Part shown: one piece after another, positions 11,492 through 21,900 of the stretch
Numbering within the stretch: the stretch's first letter is position 1
How the letters are laid out: each line of letters begins with the position of its first letter
Assembly (NCBI GenBank): GCA_032164245.1
Contig: JAVMKO010000001.1
Span: forward strand, 163,795,434-163,859,433
Length of the DNA stretch: 64,000 nt
Source of the DNA: Sternotherus odoratus
Taxonomy: Eukaryota > Chordata > Testudines > Kinosternidae
Reading direction: 5' to 3'
Position numbers and translations under genes: made by a program
Notes under the pieces: model-generated
What the model was told of the DNA's origin: nothing
Databases searched by the model: none
What the model saw: only the letters and a program-made list of their open reading frames with translations

Positions 11492-11496
11492 CCATT

Positions 11497-12927
11497 GACT
11501 TCATTTCAGAAGGAGAGGAAGAGAAATGGAATGAAAGAGATACTAAGACATTCAAGCACTGTAGTTTTCCAGTGTGATTTGCGGTTGGATTACTTATAGA
11601 ATCAGTTAAGGTGACAAAAACAATTCAGCAGCTTCTCATTTTGACTCATTTTTTATAATAAAGTGATTTATTTCTTATGAAGGTGGATTATATTGCTAAT
11701 AGTCCATTATGATAATTCGATGCACTTTTCAGTTACAGCTCGTTTTATTCTGAGCTTTCTGTTTGCAAAGGACTGAACTAATGGTTTCAAATGGAAGTTA
11801 GGAGCCTAACTACTTTTGTGGATCTGGGCCCAAATCTCTGAAAGTTCAGCCTGCATCCTGAGACAGAGTCCCCTTTGATTTGTGTGTGATGGGGATGGGG
11901 GGAGGTAGGAATTGAAGCAGTGATGGCAGTACAGTTTTGTATTACATTAATCCTTGACATTCAAAATATTTTTTGTCAGGCAGACAGGAGAAGTTTCGGA
12001 AGCAAAGCATTATGATTTCTTCACACAGTCATTAAAAAGGCAAAAGGAAAACACTAAGGGACAAACCAATATTGTGCTACTCCACAAGAATAAGAGTATT
12101 AGCCCTTGGTGTCTAATGTAAGGCAAAATGAAGGGCATGAGGTTATACTGGGCAAATGCTAGGTTCCTTCTGCCTGGGAGGGATCCAAATGGAGTTTAAA
12201 AGTAGTTCACAGGGAATACAGAGCTGTGTTACTGCAGAGGTAGTGCTGAAGATTGCCTTCAGATTTGTAACTTAAAAAGAGCCAGGATTTCACTCTGGAA
12301 CTATGGTTGTCCCACCGCTGGTGGAGTCAGACAGGTGGTAGCAACAGTGGAAACCTTTCAGAAAACAAGAGAGCTCTAGATGAGGGCTCTGTTTTTAACC
12401 TACACACTACTTTCAGTTGCAAGTCTGCATAGCTCTCACTGTTAGGCCAGGAAATCCTCACTCCCCTCCGCCCTCCCCATCACCTGCAACTAATCTCTAC
12501 ATATCTTCAGCACAGCAGTCTTGAATGGTGAATCAAGCAGTTATTGCATGAGAAAAAAATCAAGTCCTTTGAAGAAGAAGTGTATTTTTGAGACCTACTT
12601 TGATTTTATATGGGTCATGAGGGATATGGCTAGGTAGGAGAAATAAAGGTCTCTATCAAAATATAGTTAAAGCTTGGTTTGCGGACAATCAGTTGTAATC
12701 TGCTTATTAAAACAGTGATCTAAGACATTATGTTGTTAATTGTAGCCGACATTGTATGGAGGTGGCTTGGGATATAGCTAAAGACAAATGATATTTTTGT
12801 GGACTAAAACCAAGCTGAAATAGCCTTGCTCAGAAATCAGTTTAGCCCCTGTATCACATTTTAGGTAAGGCAGCCCTCTTGCTAATAAATATGAAGAAGT
12901 TGTAACTTTCTGTCATGTGGTTTGGAT
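11497..12927. other. Unique sequence
   Basis: Nothing recognised apart from a short dispersed repeat end at 11795-11835 ('ttaggagcctaact ... gtggatctgggccc'). No coding potential. Confidence 0.4.
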
Positions 12928-13120
12928 GGGCCCTGGCACAGTCGCACTCACCTGTAATCCCAGCTGCTTGGGAGGCAAATCACTTGGGAGTTTAGGCTGC
13001 TGTGCGCTATGCCAATCAGGTGTCCGGTGCTATTTAGAGCCTGGCCAGCGGGTAGCTGAAGGACTGGCTAGATTCCTAGAACAACATGTCTGCCGTGTTG
13101 TGATCAGTGCTCTCTCTGTG
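12928..13120 (+). pseudogene. 7SL (SRP) RNA pseudogene
   Basis: From 12928 the sequence follows the 5' Alu domain of vertebrate SRP RNA: 'cctgtaatcccagctgcttg' at 12951-12970, then 'ggaggc', 'atcacttggga', 'gtgcgctatgccaatcaggt' at 13001-13020 and 'gtccgg'. About a dozen bases are missing between the two stems. After about 13025 the S-domain match is poor, although 'tgatcagtgctctctctgtg' near 13100 resembles the conserved 'ctgatcagt' block near the 3' part. Deletions and changes in the SRP9/14-binding region rule out a functional gene. SRP RNA is the RNA of the signal recognition particle; 7SL pseudogenes arise by LINE-mediated retroposition. No clear poly(A) tail or target duplication is visible. 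Confidence 0.78.
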
Positions 13121-13372
13121 AGGGCTGATGGATGGATCGATCAAGGTGAAGGTGGAGATGGGTACAATTTCATATTTGAGCACAAAACTTTTGGTTAAAC
13201 AAGTCTGGAGGAGATTATAAGGCACAAAATAAGGACCCATATTTTCAGGACAGCCCAGTTTCAGGCATACTGAGATGCAAGGAAGATATGGACAACTCAA
13301 TGAGCATTGTTAGTAAAGGGTAAACAAAATGCTAGAATGCATAAAATGCAATAGATAATACTGAATATATAT

Positions 13373-13675
13373 ACATTAAACCCTCGATTTAACGGACCTC
13401 GATTTAACGGACTTCGGATGCAACGGACAAAATTTCTGAGCAAGTCTGATGCATTCCTGATCCATTTCTGGTGCACTGGCTGCCGCCTCCTGGCTTCCGC
13501 CCGGAGCCGCCTGGGTCCCGGCAGCGGGCAGGCTGAGGAGCTGTCGCCCTGACCCTGTGGCAGGCGGGCTGCTGCTCCAACAGCTCTTTTTTAATTATTA
13601 TTATTAAATAACGGACTTTTTGATTTAACGGACACCCCCTTGCCCGAATTAGTCCGTTAAATGGAGGTTTTACTG
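13373..13675. mobile_element. pogo/Tigger-like MITE with TA target duplication
   Basis: Ends are 'cattaaaccctcgattt' and '...aatggaggttttactg', inverted repeats of the type cagtaaaacctcgatt, flanked by TA (13371-13372, 13676-13677). 'Aacggac' repeats occur at both ends. It is 303 bp with a GC-rich centre and no transposase. The same family is represented by the longer element at 57284-58167. It sits exactly at the outer edge of the left palindrome arm. Confidence 0.85.
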
Positions 13676-14799
13676 TAGTTCAAACAGTTAACTTCTGTCC
13701 TAGGTGAGACTGAAATTTGTGATTGAACTCAGACATGACATAATATGCAAAGTAACCAATGTTATAGACTAGGGAGGTTCAATTAGTGTCCCTGTTCATA
13801 AGAGGACAAGAAGACATTAAGTGAAACTGAAAGGCAAACCAATATTGATAAGAGGAATACTAATGACAAAATGATTTTAGAAAACCACACAATCGTTACA
13901 AGCTATGACTGAGACCAAGAGTTTAGGACTCCAAAAAGTATCTAACACTGATAATGATATTTATGACATCCAGCATTACTAGACTGGATAAAAAACATTT
14001 AAGAGATAAGCCAATAGGCATCAGTGCATAAATCAACCACTGTATGATGGAGTTAAATAGCAACTTTCTCTATGGGTAGGTTATTTCATAATTCTCTTCA
14101 ACATGATTTCTTCACCTTTATTTCAAGTATTGTCACCAGGTAAGCAGACTTCATTCCCCTGACATTAGTGGAAGTACACTGATTTACACCAAGTGAGGAT
14201 TTGGCTCATAATGTTTGGATTTTATGTGCTAATTATAAACTCTCTTCCCCTTTTTGCCTTCAAAATATCTTTAATTTGTGCTAAATCTCTGGGCAATGTC
14301 AGATTAGATGTGAATTCCCATATAACAGGTGGCTTCATCCTTGACCAGTTTTTATAGGCCAATCTTGACTCTTAAGGCTTTTATCAATAAAATAAATAAA
14401 TAAATTGATAGATACATTTAAATATAAATCACCTTGAGAGTCCCATAGTAAACAGTGGTGCAGTAGTCTTATAGGAGATGCCACAACAGGGTACTTGGAA
14501 TTTAATTAGTAACTGAAGAGCATCAACTTTCCTTTGATAAATAGAATGGAGCAAACTCTATTTTCCTATAAATAGATACAGCATCACAGACTTACGTTGG
14601 CTTGCACAAATGCAGCTGATGGCAGAATCTTGTCTTTTAGACAGTAAACTCTTTCAGGTAGCAACTGTCATGTATTTCTACATAATTGGAGTCTTCCATA
14701 AGACAATAATATTTCTACTTTCTTACAATAGGATCCATTAGACCAGTTTCCCCTTCGTATAACACAACAGGGCCCCCGCCTGCTTGGCCTCTAAACTAG

Positions 14800-16076
14800 A
14801 GCTCAACAAAAAAAATGTAATCAAACAGTTTGTTCACCAAAAAATGCTGTCTCATTCAACCCCAAACTGTTCCCACATTCATGTTCCGTTCACCAAATAG
14901 TTTCAACCAAACCAAAAAGGAAAAACCCTAAAACATTTTGGTAACATCAAAATGAAATGTTTAGTTTTGACCCAAAATGAAATTTTCCATTTTAATTTAA
15001 GGCACTTTGAAAAGAGTCAATGAGGATCAGCTTCACAAAATGGCAGGGGGGAGAAGAGGGAAGGAAATGCAACCTCCCTTATAAACTTTAGCTCATTAGT
15101 TAGGGTACTCTGTTGGATTTGGAAGACTCTGGTTCAGTCCCCCTTCTACATAATCAGGAGCAGGGAACTGAAATTAAGTCTCTTAGGGTAGGTCTTCACT
15201 ACCCGCCAGATCAGCGGTAGTGATCGCTCTTTTAGCGATCGATTTCTCGCGTCTCATTAAGACACAAAAAATCGATCACCCGCGGCGCCCCCGTTGACTC
15301 CTGTAACTCCAGCTTGTCACAAGGCGCAAGCTGTAGTCAACGGGGGAGCGCGCCACCAACCACCTTCGCCATGAGGATGGCAGGTAAGTCAGCTAAAGAT
15401 ACGCCGACTTCATTCACATAGCTGAAGTTGCATATCTTCAGTCAATCCTCTCCCTCCCTCCCCCCAGTGAAGACCAGCCCTTTACAGGAAAGTGCATTGG
15501 CCACTGAGCTCTAAGGGCTTTCCTTAGCCCAATAGATATCCATTAACTGAATTTTCACTATGAATGACATTCAACAATTAATAAGCATGGGGCCAGTGAA
15601 AACATCAGAATAATCTCTAATCCAGTGGGTAGGTTCTCAAATACAATATTGGAAATCTAAATCTTTGCTCCAATTACTAATTTATAGATAAGTGGAACAG
15701 GTTCAGCAGGCGAGGTTGAGAACCATACTAGAATATCCTACAGACCAATAAACAGGAAATTCCTGTTGTGAGAGAGACTCAAATTCAAATCCCTTCTTCA
15801 CAGTAGGCAGAGGAAGAAATTGAATCTACATCTCCCACATCCCAGGAGAGAACTCTGACTATTGGGCTCTAAGGGAAGAGACTCCTCTAGCTTGTGTCAA
15901 AATACCTGCAATCAAAATTAAGTGTTTCATTTGAGCCACCATCCAAAATTTTCTCAACTCTCATTCACCAAAAATATCAATCAATCAGTTGGTTTGGGTT
16001 CAACCTGAATTAAAACTTTGATTATTTTGGAATTGCCAGCGAATCAAATGAAAATTCCATTATTCACCCAGCTCTA
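14800..16076. repeat. Dispersed AT-rich repeat family, interrupted copy
   Basis: It starts at 'tagagctcaac' and ends at 'cccagctcta', with 'gaaatgtttagttttgaccc' type sequence in between. The same family is seen at 22050-22277 (palindrome partner), 31130-31600, 44370-44640 and 62520-62797, often ending with 'cccagctcta'. It is probably a non-autonomous DNA transposon with tagagctggg-like ends; I do not recognise its name. CORE-SINE-type blocks lie inside this copy. Confidence 0.45.
15186..15481. mobile_element. Harbinger-like MITE, present only in the left arm
   Basis: Terminal inverted repeats are 'gggtaggtcttcact' and its counterpart 'agtgaagaccagccc', flanked by TTA on the left (15183-15185) and TTA one base off on the right. 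The interior has 'gcgatcgattt' blocks and an inverted pair, 'ccgttgactcctg' and 'tagtcaacggggg'. It is the same general family as 55413-55702. The mirror position in the right arm lacks it, so it inserted after the palindrome formed. Confidence 0.75.
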
Positions 16077-16356
16077 TTCGAAATGCTACTGAAACATAAA
16101 TGTTTAACACAAATATGTCCCAATTGAATTCTTTGTATAAACTGACACAGTAACCATGTTGTACAGTCTCCAGGATGGCTTGTTTTTCATTTGGATCTCC
16201 CAACATGATGACCTTTTCTTCAGAGTTGTTAAATACATATCTTCATTTCCAGCCCACGTTCAATTCTTGTTAGTAGTTCTTAATTATCAACACATCTTTC
16301 ATTCTTCTAATAACACATTTGGCAGCAGCTCACAAGAGCAAAAGCAATGGAGTAGG

Positions 16357-16480
16357 GGGGTGGTTTTCAACATTCTGGTCCATGGACATCTGTGGACCCC
16401 ATCTAAGGTTTCCAAAGGGGCTCACATCTCCATTAGAAATATTTTAGGGATCCACAAATAAAAATAGGTTGAAAACCACT
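16357..16480. mobile_element. Small hAT MITE (124 bp)
   Basis: Ends 'gtggttttcaac' and 'gttgaaaaccac' are exact inverted repeats. Flanks 16349-16356 'ggagtagg' and 16481-16488 'ggactagg' match in 7 of 8 bases, fitting a hAT target duplication. There is no coding sequence, and no counterpart in the other palindrome arm. Confidence 0.7.
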
Positions 16481-16529
16481 GGACTAGGAGGAAGAGGGGA
16501 ACAGATATTATTGATTTGTTATATAAATC

Positions 16530-16884
16530 TCAGTCAGGGGTGAAAGTAACTGAAGCGTCTTACTGGTACGGGGGCTGGGCTGGGGCCAGTTCCAGTCCCC
16601 GGAAGGGGTGGGGCCTTGGGAGGAAGGGGCGGGGCTAGCGGTCAGAGCCACCCCTAGCCCAGCCCCCATACCAGTAAGGGGCCTTCCCCCCACTCCCCTC
16701 CTCAGCCAAACCCCCACCCCGCCCCCCTGCGGGGGCTCCGGTGGTAGTTTAAAGAGCCCAGGGCGCTGGGGTGGCCCAGCCATGCGCTCTTTAAATAGCT
16801 TTGGAGCCCCCCCCCCACCCCTTCTCTGGGGTTCCAGCAACAGGGCCCCTGTCCCTGCAGAGCCCCGCTGCCAGAGCCCTGGGG
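16530..16884. mobile_element. GC-rich hAT-like MITE fragment
   Basis: It begins 'caggggtgaaagtaac', a hAT-type end, followed by 'tactggtacgggggctgggc' and strongly C/G-rich sequence. The expected inverted right end is missing: the repeat stops abruptly where palindrome homology resumes at about 16885. Proline-rich frames on both strands are artefacts of composition. Confidence 0.5.
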
Positions 16885-17370
16885 AGCTCTCTTCTAGACC
16901 TTGTGTTAAATATTGAGCATGTAGTCTAATTACTGTGGTTAAATGGTGCTGTATTCTGTGGTTATAATTGGTGTAGGCTTGGTTGCTATGTACTGTGGAT
17001 TCTGTAGTTTAACTACGCTATCTTTGTTGCTGGCAATTTTTAAAACTTTATTAGCACTTGCTTCTCCCATTCCCTGAGCCGTATTGACATGTCTCTAGAG
17101 TGCATATTGTCACTTGTTACAGGGTGCCTTTTGTTCCCTCTTTGTTTGCATTTTGGACACCATAGCTTATTTGTGTGTTGTTAGAGGGTATAGACACTCC
17201 TGTGACGCAGATGCTACTAGGAGCCAGAAAAATTGCATATGCTGAAGAGGTCACTGTTCACTGACACGAAGATTCAGCACAGCCCTCAAAGATGTGCTTC
17301 AATCCCATCACATCAAGATTGCCCGTCTTTCTGAAATATAATCTATAGCCCAAAAGGGTGTGTTAAACGA

Positions 17371-17445
17371 GAGGCAGCAATCATTGAGTGAAATGCTGGC
17401 CTGTGTTAAACAGGAGGTCAGACTAGATGAGCATATAATGGTGCT
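17371..17445 (+). mobile_element. CR1 3' tail, shared by both palindrome arms
   Basis: 'Cctgtgttaaacaggaggtc' followed by 'agactagatgagcata' is the CR1/L3 3' end. The mirror copy is at about 19995-20065 on the other strand. Its presence in both arms shows that it was there before the inverted duplication. Confidence 0.7.
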
Positions 17446-18337
17446 GCTTGTCTTTAAACACCCAAACTACGGACTGGATTTAAGCAGACACTTAAGTGCT
17501 TTGTAGAGTGTAACCTTGTCAGCTTGGCATGTACTGTTGCTGTATTTCCTCTAGCAACTGAGCAAAAATGCAGTTCTAAAGTGTACCAGTATCTTCACTT
17601 CTATACAAGTTTATTCCAGAGATGGGGCTTAGTATTCACAGTTTCCAGTGAATTTGTGAAATTGGTAAATGCAGCCTGCAATGAGATTGCTTCCATACAG
17701 ACCGTTTTCTCCATGTATGGATTTTCTCCAGAGAAAGACTCCCAGATATTTGTTCTTCTGAATCCTTATGTTTAGGGAATCATAATGGGTCAAGAGCTTT
17801 TCATTCGGCTTCCCATTGCCATTCTGAAAATCCTTCCCTGTCAAAATGAAGTATCTCCAAATCCTCTCCTAAAAAGCAGAAGAATTTTTTTCAAAACCTG
17901 ATTGTTGTCTTGCCATCATAAGAACATGCAGACATTTTTGGAAGCCCAAATTAGTTGACAGGCTTTGAGAATCTGGCCCTTTAGTGAGCACTCCATAAAA
18001 CTTTGGGCCGAGTCTTTAACATATAACAGATATGTTTTTGCATACAGCTTTTGCCTGTTGTAGACACAATGAATGCTCATGTAATATTGCAGGTGTATGT
18101 GATAGCGTATGCAAAACAGAATGAAAGGCTAGGTTCATGCCTTTTGAAAATATGAATAATCTTTGTCAATGCAGCCCTAGACATAGGTAAGAATTTCAAG
18201 TTGTTTCTCTCTCAGTTGTAATGCTCAAGTCAACCTCTTCCCCTCTCCCAATTATCTATAATTTACAAAGCACTCCTGATTCTTCAAACTCAATGTTATA
18301 TTCCTAGTCCCTACCTTTCATCTCTTTGTATCTTTTA

Positions 18338-18743
18338 GGCCTGTCTTACACAAAGTTGCACACGTTTAAGTAAAGGTTTTTTGGTCTATTTTTGAATCTA
18401 AAATACATATGTAATGTAAAATATGATTCAACGGTAACACACACAATGATTCCTAAATATCTTTGTGGTGAACAGAATGTCTTATTTTTTGTGATAGACT
18501 GTATTTCAATAAAAGTAATTTATTTAAATTAGGGCAAAACCAAGTGTAGATTACCCTACTTCTATTTAAATTTGGCTTATAGGAGTTTAGATTGTATCAA
18601 TAAACTGATAGCTGTCATATAAACTGACATGAGCTGAATTTAAACAGATCAGACTATCTATGCAGGGGTTTGTAGTCATTTAACTAAAACCAGCTTTTAA
18701 AGCTAATTTGAAAAGTTGCAACAGTTTGTGTTTAGACAAGGCC
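18338..18743. mobile_element. Harbinger-like MITE at the palindrome centre
   Basis: Ends are 'ggcctgtcttacacaaagtt' and '...gtgtttagacaaggcc'; flanks are TTA (18335-18337) and TAG (18744-18746), close to the TWA preference of Harbinger elements. I recognise the ggccttgtctacac-type end as a common turtle MITE. Only its first 160 bases are mirrored in the right arm (18961-19085), so the turning point of the palindrome falls inside this element. Confidence 0.68.
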
Positions 18744-18954
18744 TAGATTATAACCCTCTGTGGCATGGCTTGTTTCTTTTCCATGTTTACACAGCACCCG
18801 GCACAGGGAATCCCTGATCTTGATTAGGGCTTTGGGATGCTGCCATAGGAAATATTTATACTAAGAGTTGATAACATACCACCTTTCTTGTTTTGTGGCA
18901 GTCCTGAGGGGTAGAGCTAGGGAGACGAACCTCATCCACTTGGTACCTTATAGT
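18506..18954. other. Loop (spacer) between the palindrome arms
   Basis: About 450 bp without a mirror partner: the second part of the MITE above, then 18770-18850, which resembles a turtle CORE-SINE/MIR-type tail ('cacagcacccggcacaggga'), then unrecognised sequence. Confidence 0.6.
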
Positions 18955-21900
18955 ATAGATTTTCATAAATAAGACATTGTGTTCACTATGAAGATCTTCA
19001 GGAATCATTACTGTTGAATCCAATTTTATATTACATATATAAAATAGATATTAAAAAAACCTTTAAACTAGTGCAACTTTGCATAAAGACTAAAAGACAC
19101 AAACAGATGAAAGTTAGGGGATAGAAATATAGCACTTGTTTGAAGAATTAGAAATATAGCACTAGTTTGAAGAATTAGAATGGCTTTGTTAATTATAGAT
19201 AATTTGCTTTTCTTTAGCATTATTATTCAGAGCTAAACAAGTAGGAATTCTTACCTTTATCTAGGGCTGCATTGACAAAGATTACTCACATTTTCAAAAG
19301 GCATGAAGCTAGCCTTTCATTCTGTTTTGCATACACTATCACATATGCCTGCAATATTGCATGAGTATTCATTATGTCTAAAGTTAGGCAAAATATGAAT
19401 GCAAAAAATGTATCTGTTGTTATCCGTTAAAGACTCAGTCCAAAGTTTTACGGTGTACTCACTAAAGGGCCAGATTCTCAAAGCCTGTTAACTAATTTGG
19501 GCTTCCCAAAATGTCTGCATGTTTTTACGATGGCAAGACAACTATCAGGTTTTGAAAAAATCCCTCTGCTTTTCAGGAGAGGATTTGGAGATACTTCGTT
19601 TCGACAGGGGAGGATTATCAGAATGGCAATGGGAAGCCGAATGAAAATCTCTTGACCTGTGATTCCCTAAACATAAGGATTCAGAAGAACAAATATCTGG
19701 GAGTCTTTCTCTGGAGAAAATCCATACATGGAGAAAACGGTCCGTATGGAAGCAATCTCATTGCAGGCTGCATTTGCCAACATCATAAATTCAGTGGAAA
19801 CTGTGAACACTAAGCCCCATCTCTGAAATAAACTTGTATAGAAGAGAAGATACTGGTGCATTTTAGAGCTACATTTTTGCCCAGTTGCTAGACGAAATAC
19901 AGCAACACTACATGCCAAGATGACAAGGCTCCAATCTACAAAGCACTTAAGTGTTTACTTAAATCCAGTCCGTAGTTTGGGTGTTTAAAGACAAGCAGGA
20001 CCTTTATATGCTCATCTAGTCTAACATCCTGTTTAACACAGGCCAGCATTTCACTCAATGATTCCTGCCTCTAGTTTAACACACCCTTTTGGGCTAAAGC
20101 TTATATTTCAGAAAGACGGGCAATCTTGATGTGATGGGATTGAAGCACATCTTTGAGGGCTGTGCTGAATCTTTGTGTCAGGGAACAGTCACCCCTTCAA
20201 GATGAGCAATTTTTCTGGCTCCTTGTAGCATCTGCGTCACAAGAGTGACTATACCCTCTAACAACACACAAATAAGCTATGGTGTCCAAAATGCAAACAG
20301 AAGAGGGAACAAAAGGCACCCTGTAACAAGTGACAATATGCACACTAGAGACATGTCAATATGGCTCAGGGAGTGGGCGAAGCAAGGGGATATGGGGAGG
20401 GATAGCTCAGTGGTTTGAGCACTAAACTCAGGGTTGTGAGTTTAATCCTTGAGGGGGCCATTTAGGGATATGGGGAAAAAATAGGGATTGGTCCTGCTTT
20501 GAGCAGGGGGTTGGACTAGATGATCTCCTGAGGTCTCTTCCAACTCTGAGATTCTATGATTCTATAAGTGCTAATGAACTTTTTTTTAAATTGCTAGCAA
20601 CAAAGATAGCGTAGTTAAACCACAGAATCCACAGTACGTAGCAACCGCGCCTACACCAATTATAACCACAGAATACAGCACCATTTAACCACAGTAATTA
20701 GACTACATGCTCAATATTTAACACAAGGTCTAGAAGAGAGCTGGTTGAAAACCGCAAAACATTTACACAAATATCCATATGGATTTTTTAAGATGTCCAT
20801 TTCAATTGTGTTCTCCATGTTGTGTTTGCTTTCAACAACTATTCTAGTAATTGAGTTCCTTAATGGGAATGTTCATCAAAGGTTTTCAATCAAGCAAATT
20901 CTGTGGAATACTCATTGTGAATTTTGAACTCTTTCGCAAGGATGTGCACTGAAAATCTGATTCTAAGAGTTGGGCTGAGCCACAAAGGGTATGGAAACTT
21001 TTGGTGTGACCATTGTTCCAAACACATTGCCAAAACTAGAGAGCTTCAGTGCCATAAGATGACACTGAGGCTAGCCTCAGAGGCTTGAATTCACTCCTAA
21101 TAATGGGCTTAATCTCACATCCTGGGAGTTTGGCCACTGACCACACTGGGACCACGTAGATCAGGTCCCTTGTGAGTGGAAGTAGAGGATCTGAGCATGT
21201 GCAGAACTCCTTTTCCTCAATCAAAGACCACTGTCTCTGCAAATCCTTGATTATCAATTCCATCTTCTTCAGATCATTCCCATGATGCAAAGCAGTCTTA
21301 AGAACAAGGGATCTGACTCTCTCCTGGGATGTGGGAGATGCAGGTTCAGTTTCTTCCTCTGCCTAATGTGGAGAAGGGATTTGAATTTGAGTATCTGTCA
21401 CAACAGGAGTTTCCTCTCTGTTTGGCTATGCAATATTCTGATAGGGGTCTTTTTCAATTTCTCCTGTTGAATCTGTTCCACATATGTATAAGTTAGTCAC
21501 TGGAGCACAGATTTTATTTAGGGATTAGCTTGTATGTTTTTATTTCTTTTGTAATTAATTCTGACTTTTAATTGTTTTATCTAAACCAGTGTGTATGGGA
21601 ATCTCTACTTAGGATGACAAGGCTGATGCATAATCATTACCCAGTGTTGGAATGACAGACTTACTATGAGCTTACATGGTACAGAATAATACTGAGCAGT
21701 GCAAAACGCACATTTCTGGGGAACAAAGCTAGGACTAAGAATTTGGGGGTGTCACCCTGTATGTAACTCATGAGTGACTGATCCGAGTGCTCATGCGTTT
21801 GGCTAGGAGTGAATTTACATGCTGAAGGCTGTGTGTGAGCAGAATCTGGAGAGGTGGTTGTTCATCAGAAGCAGTGTAAAAGGCACCCTGGCTAGAACGT

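Larger units (their letters stand above)
13678..18505. repeat. Left arm of a large imperfect palindrome
   Basis: This arm is reverse-complementary to 18955-23240 with many anchors in strict mirror order: 13750-13780 with 23150-23175, 14046-14085 with 22835-22870, 14150-14215 with 22705-22765, 14295-14330 with 22585-22625, 14430-14525 with 22400-22475, 14750-14800 with 22265-22320, 15740-15860 with 21285-21400, 16886-17100 with 20370-20742, 17524-17775 with 19667-19918, and 18340-18500 with 18961-19085. Identity is about 93% by hand over the 17524 block and lower in the outer parts. The arm holds old repeats shared with its partner plus private insertions at 15186-15481, 16357-16480 and about 16530-16884. 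Confidence 0.93.

Noticed and set aside
17524..19918. 83-codon frame conserved in both palindrome arms (17524-17775 plus, 19667-19918 minus)
   Set aside because: It looked like a conserved small gene, but both copies begin with TTG instead of ATG, and most of the differences between them change the amino acid, roughly as expected without selection. Homology extends far beyond the frame.
20394..20460. tRNA gene
   Set aside because: The tRNA-like sequence is the head of a SINE: the B box is altered, the cloverleaf is incomplete and a CR1-like tail follows.
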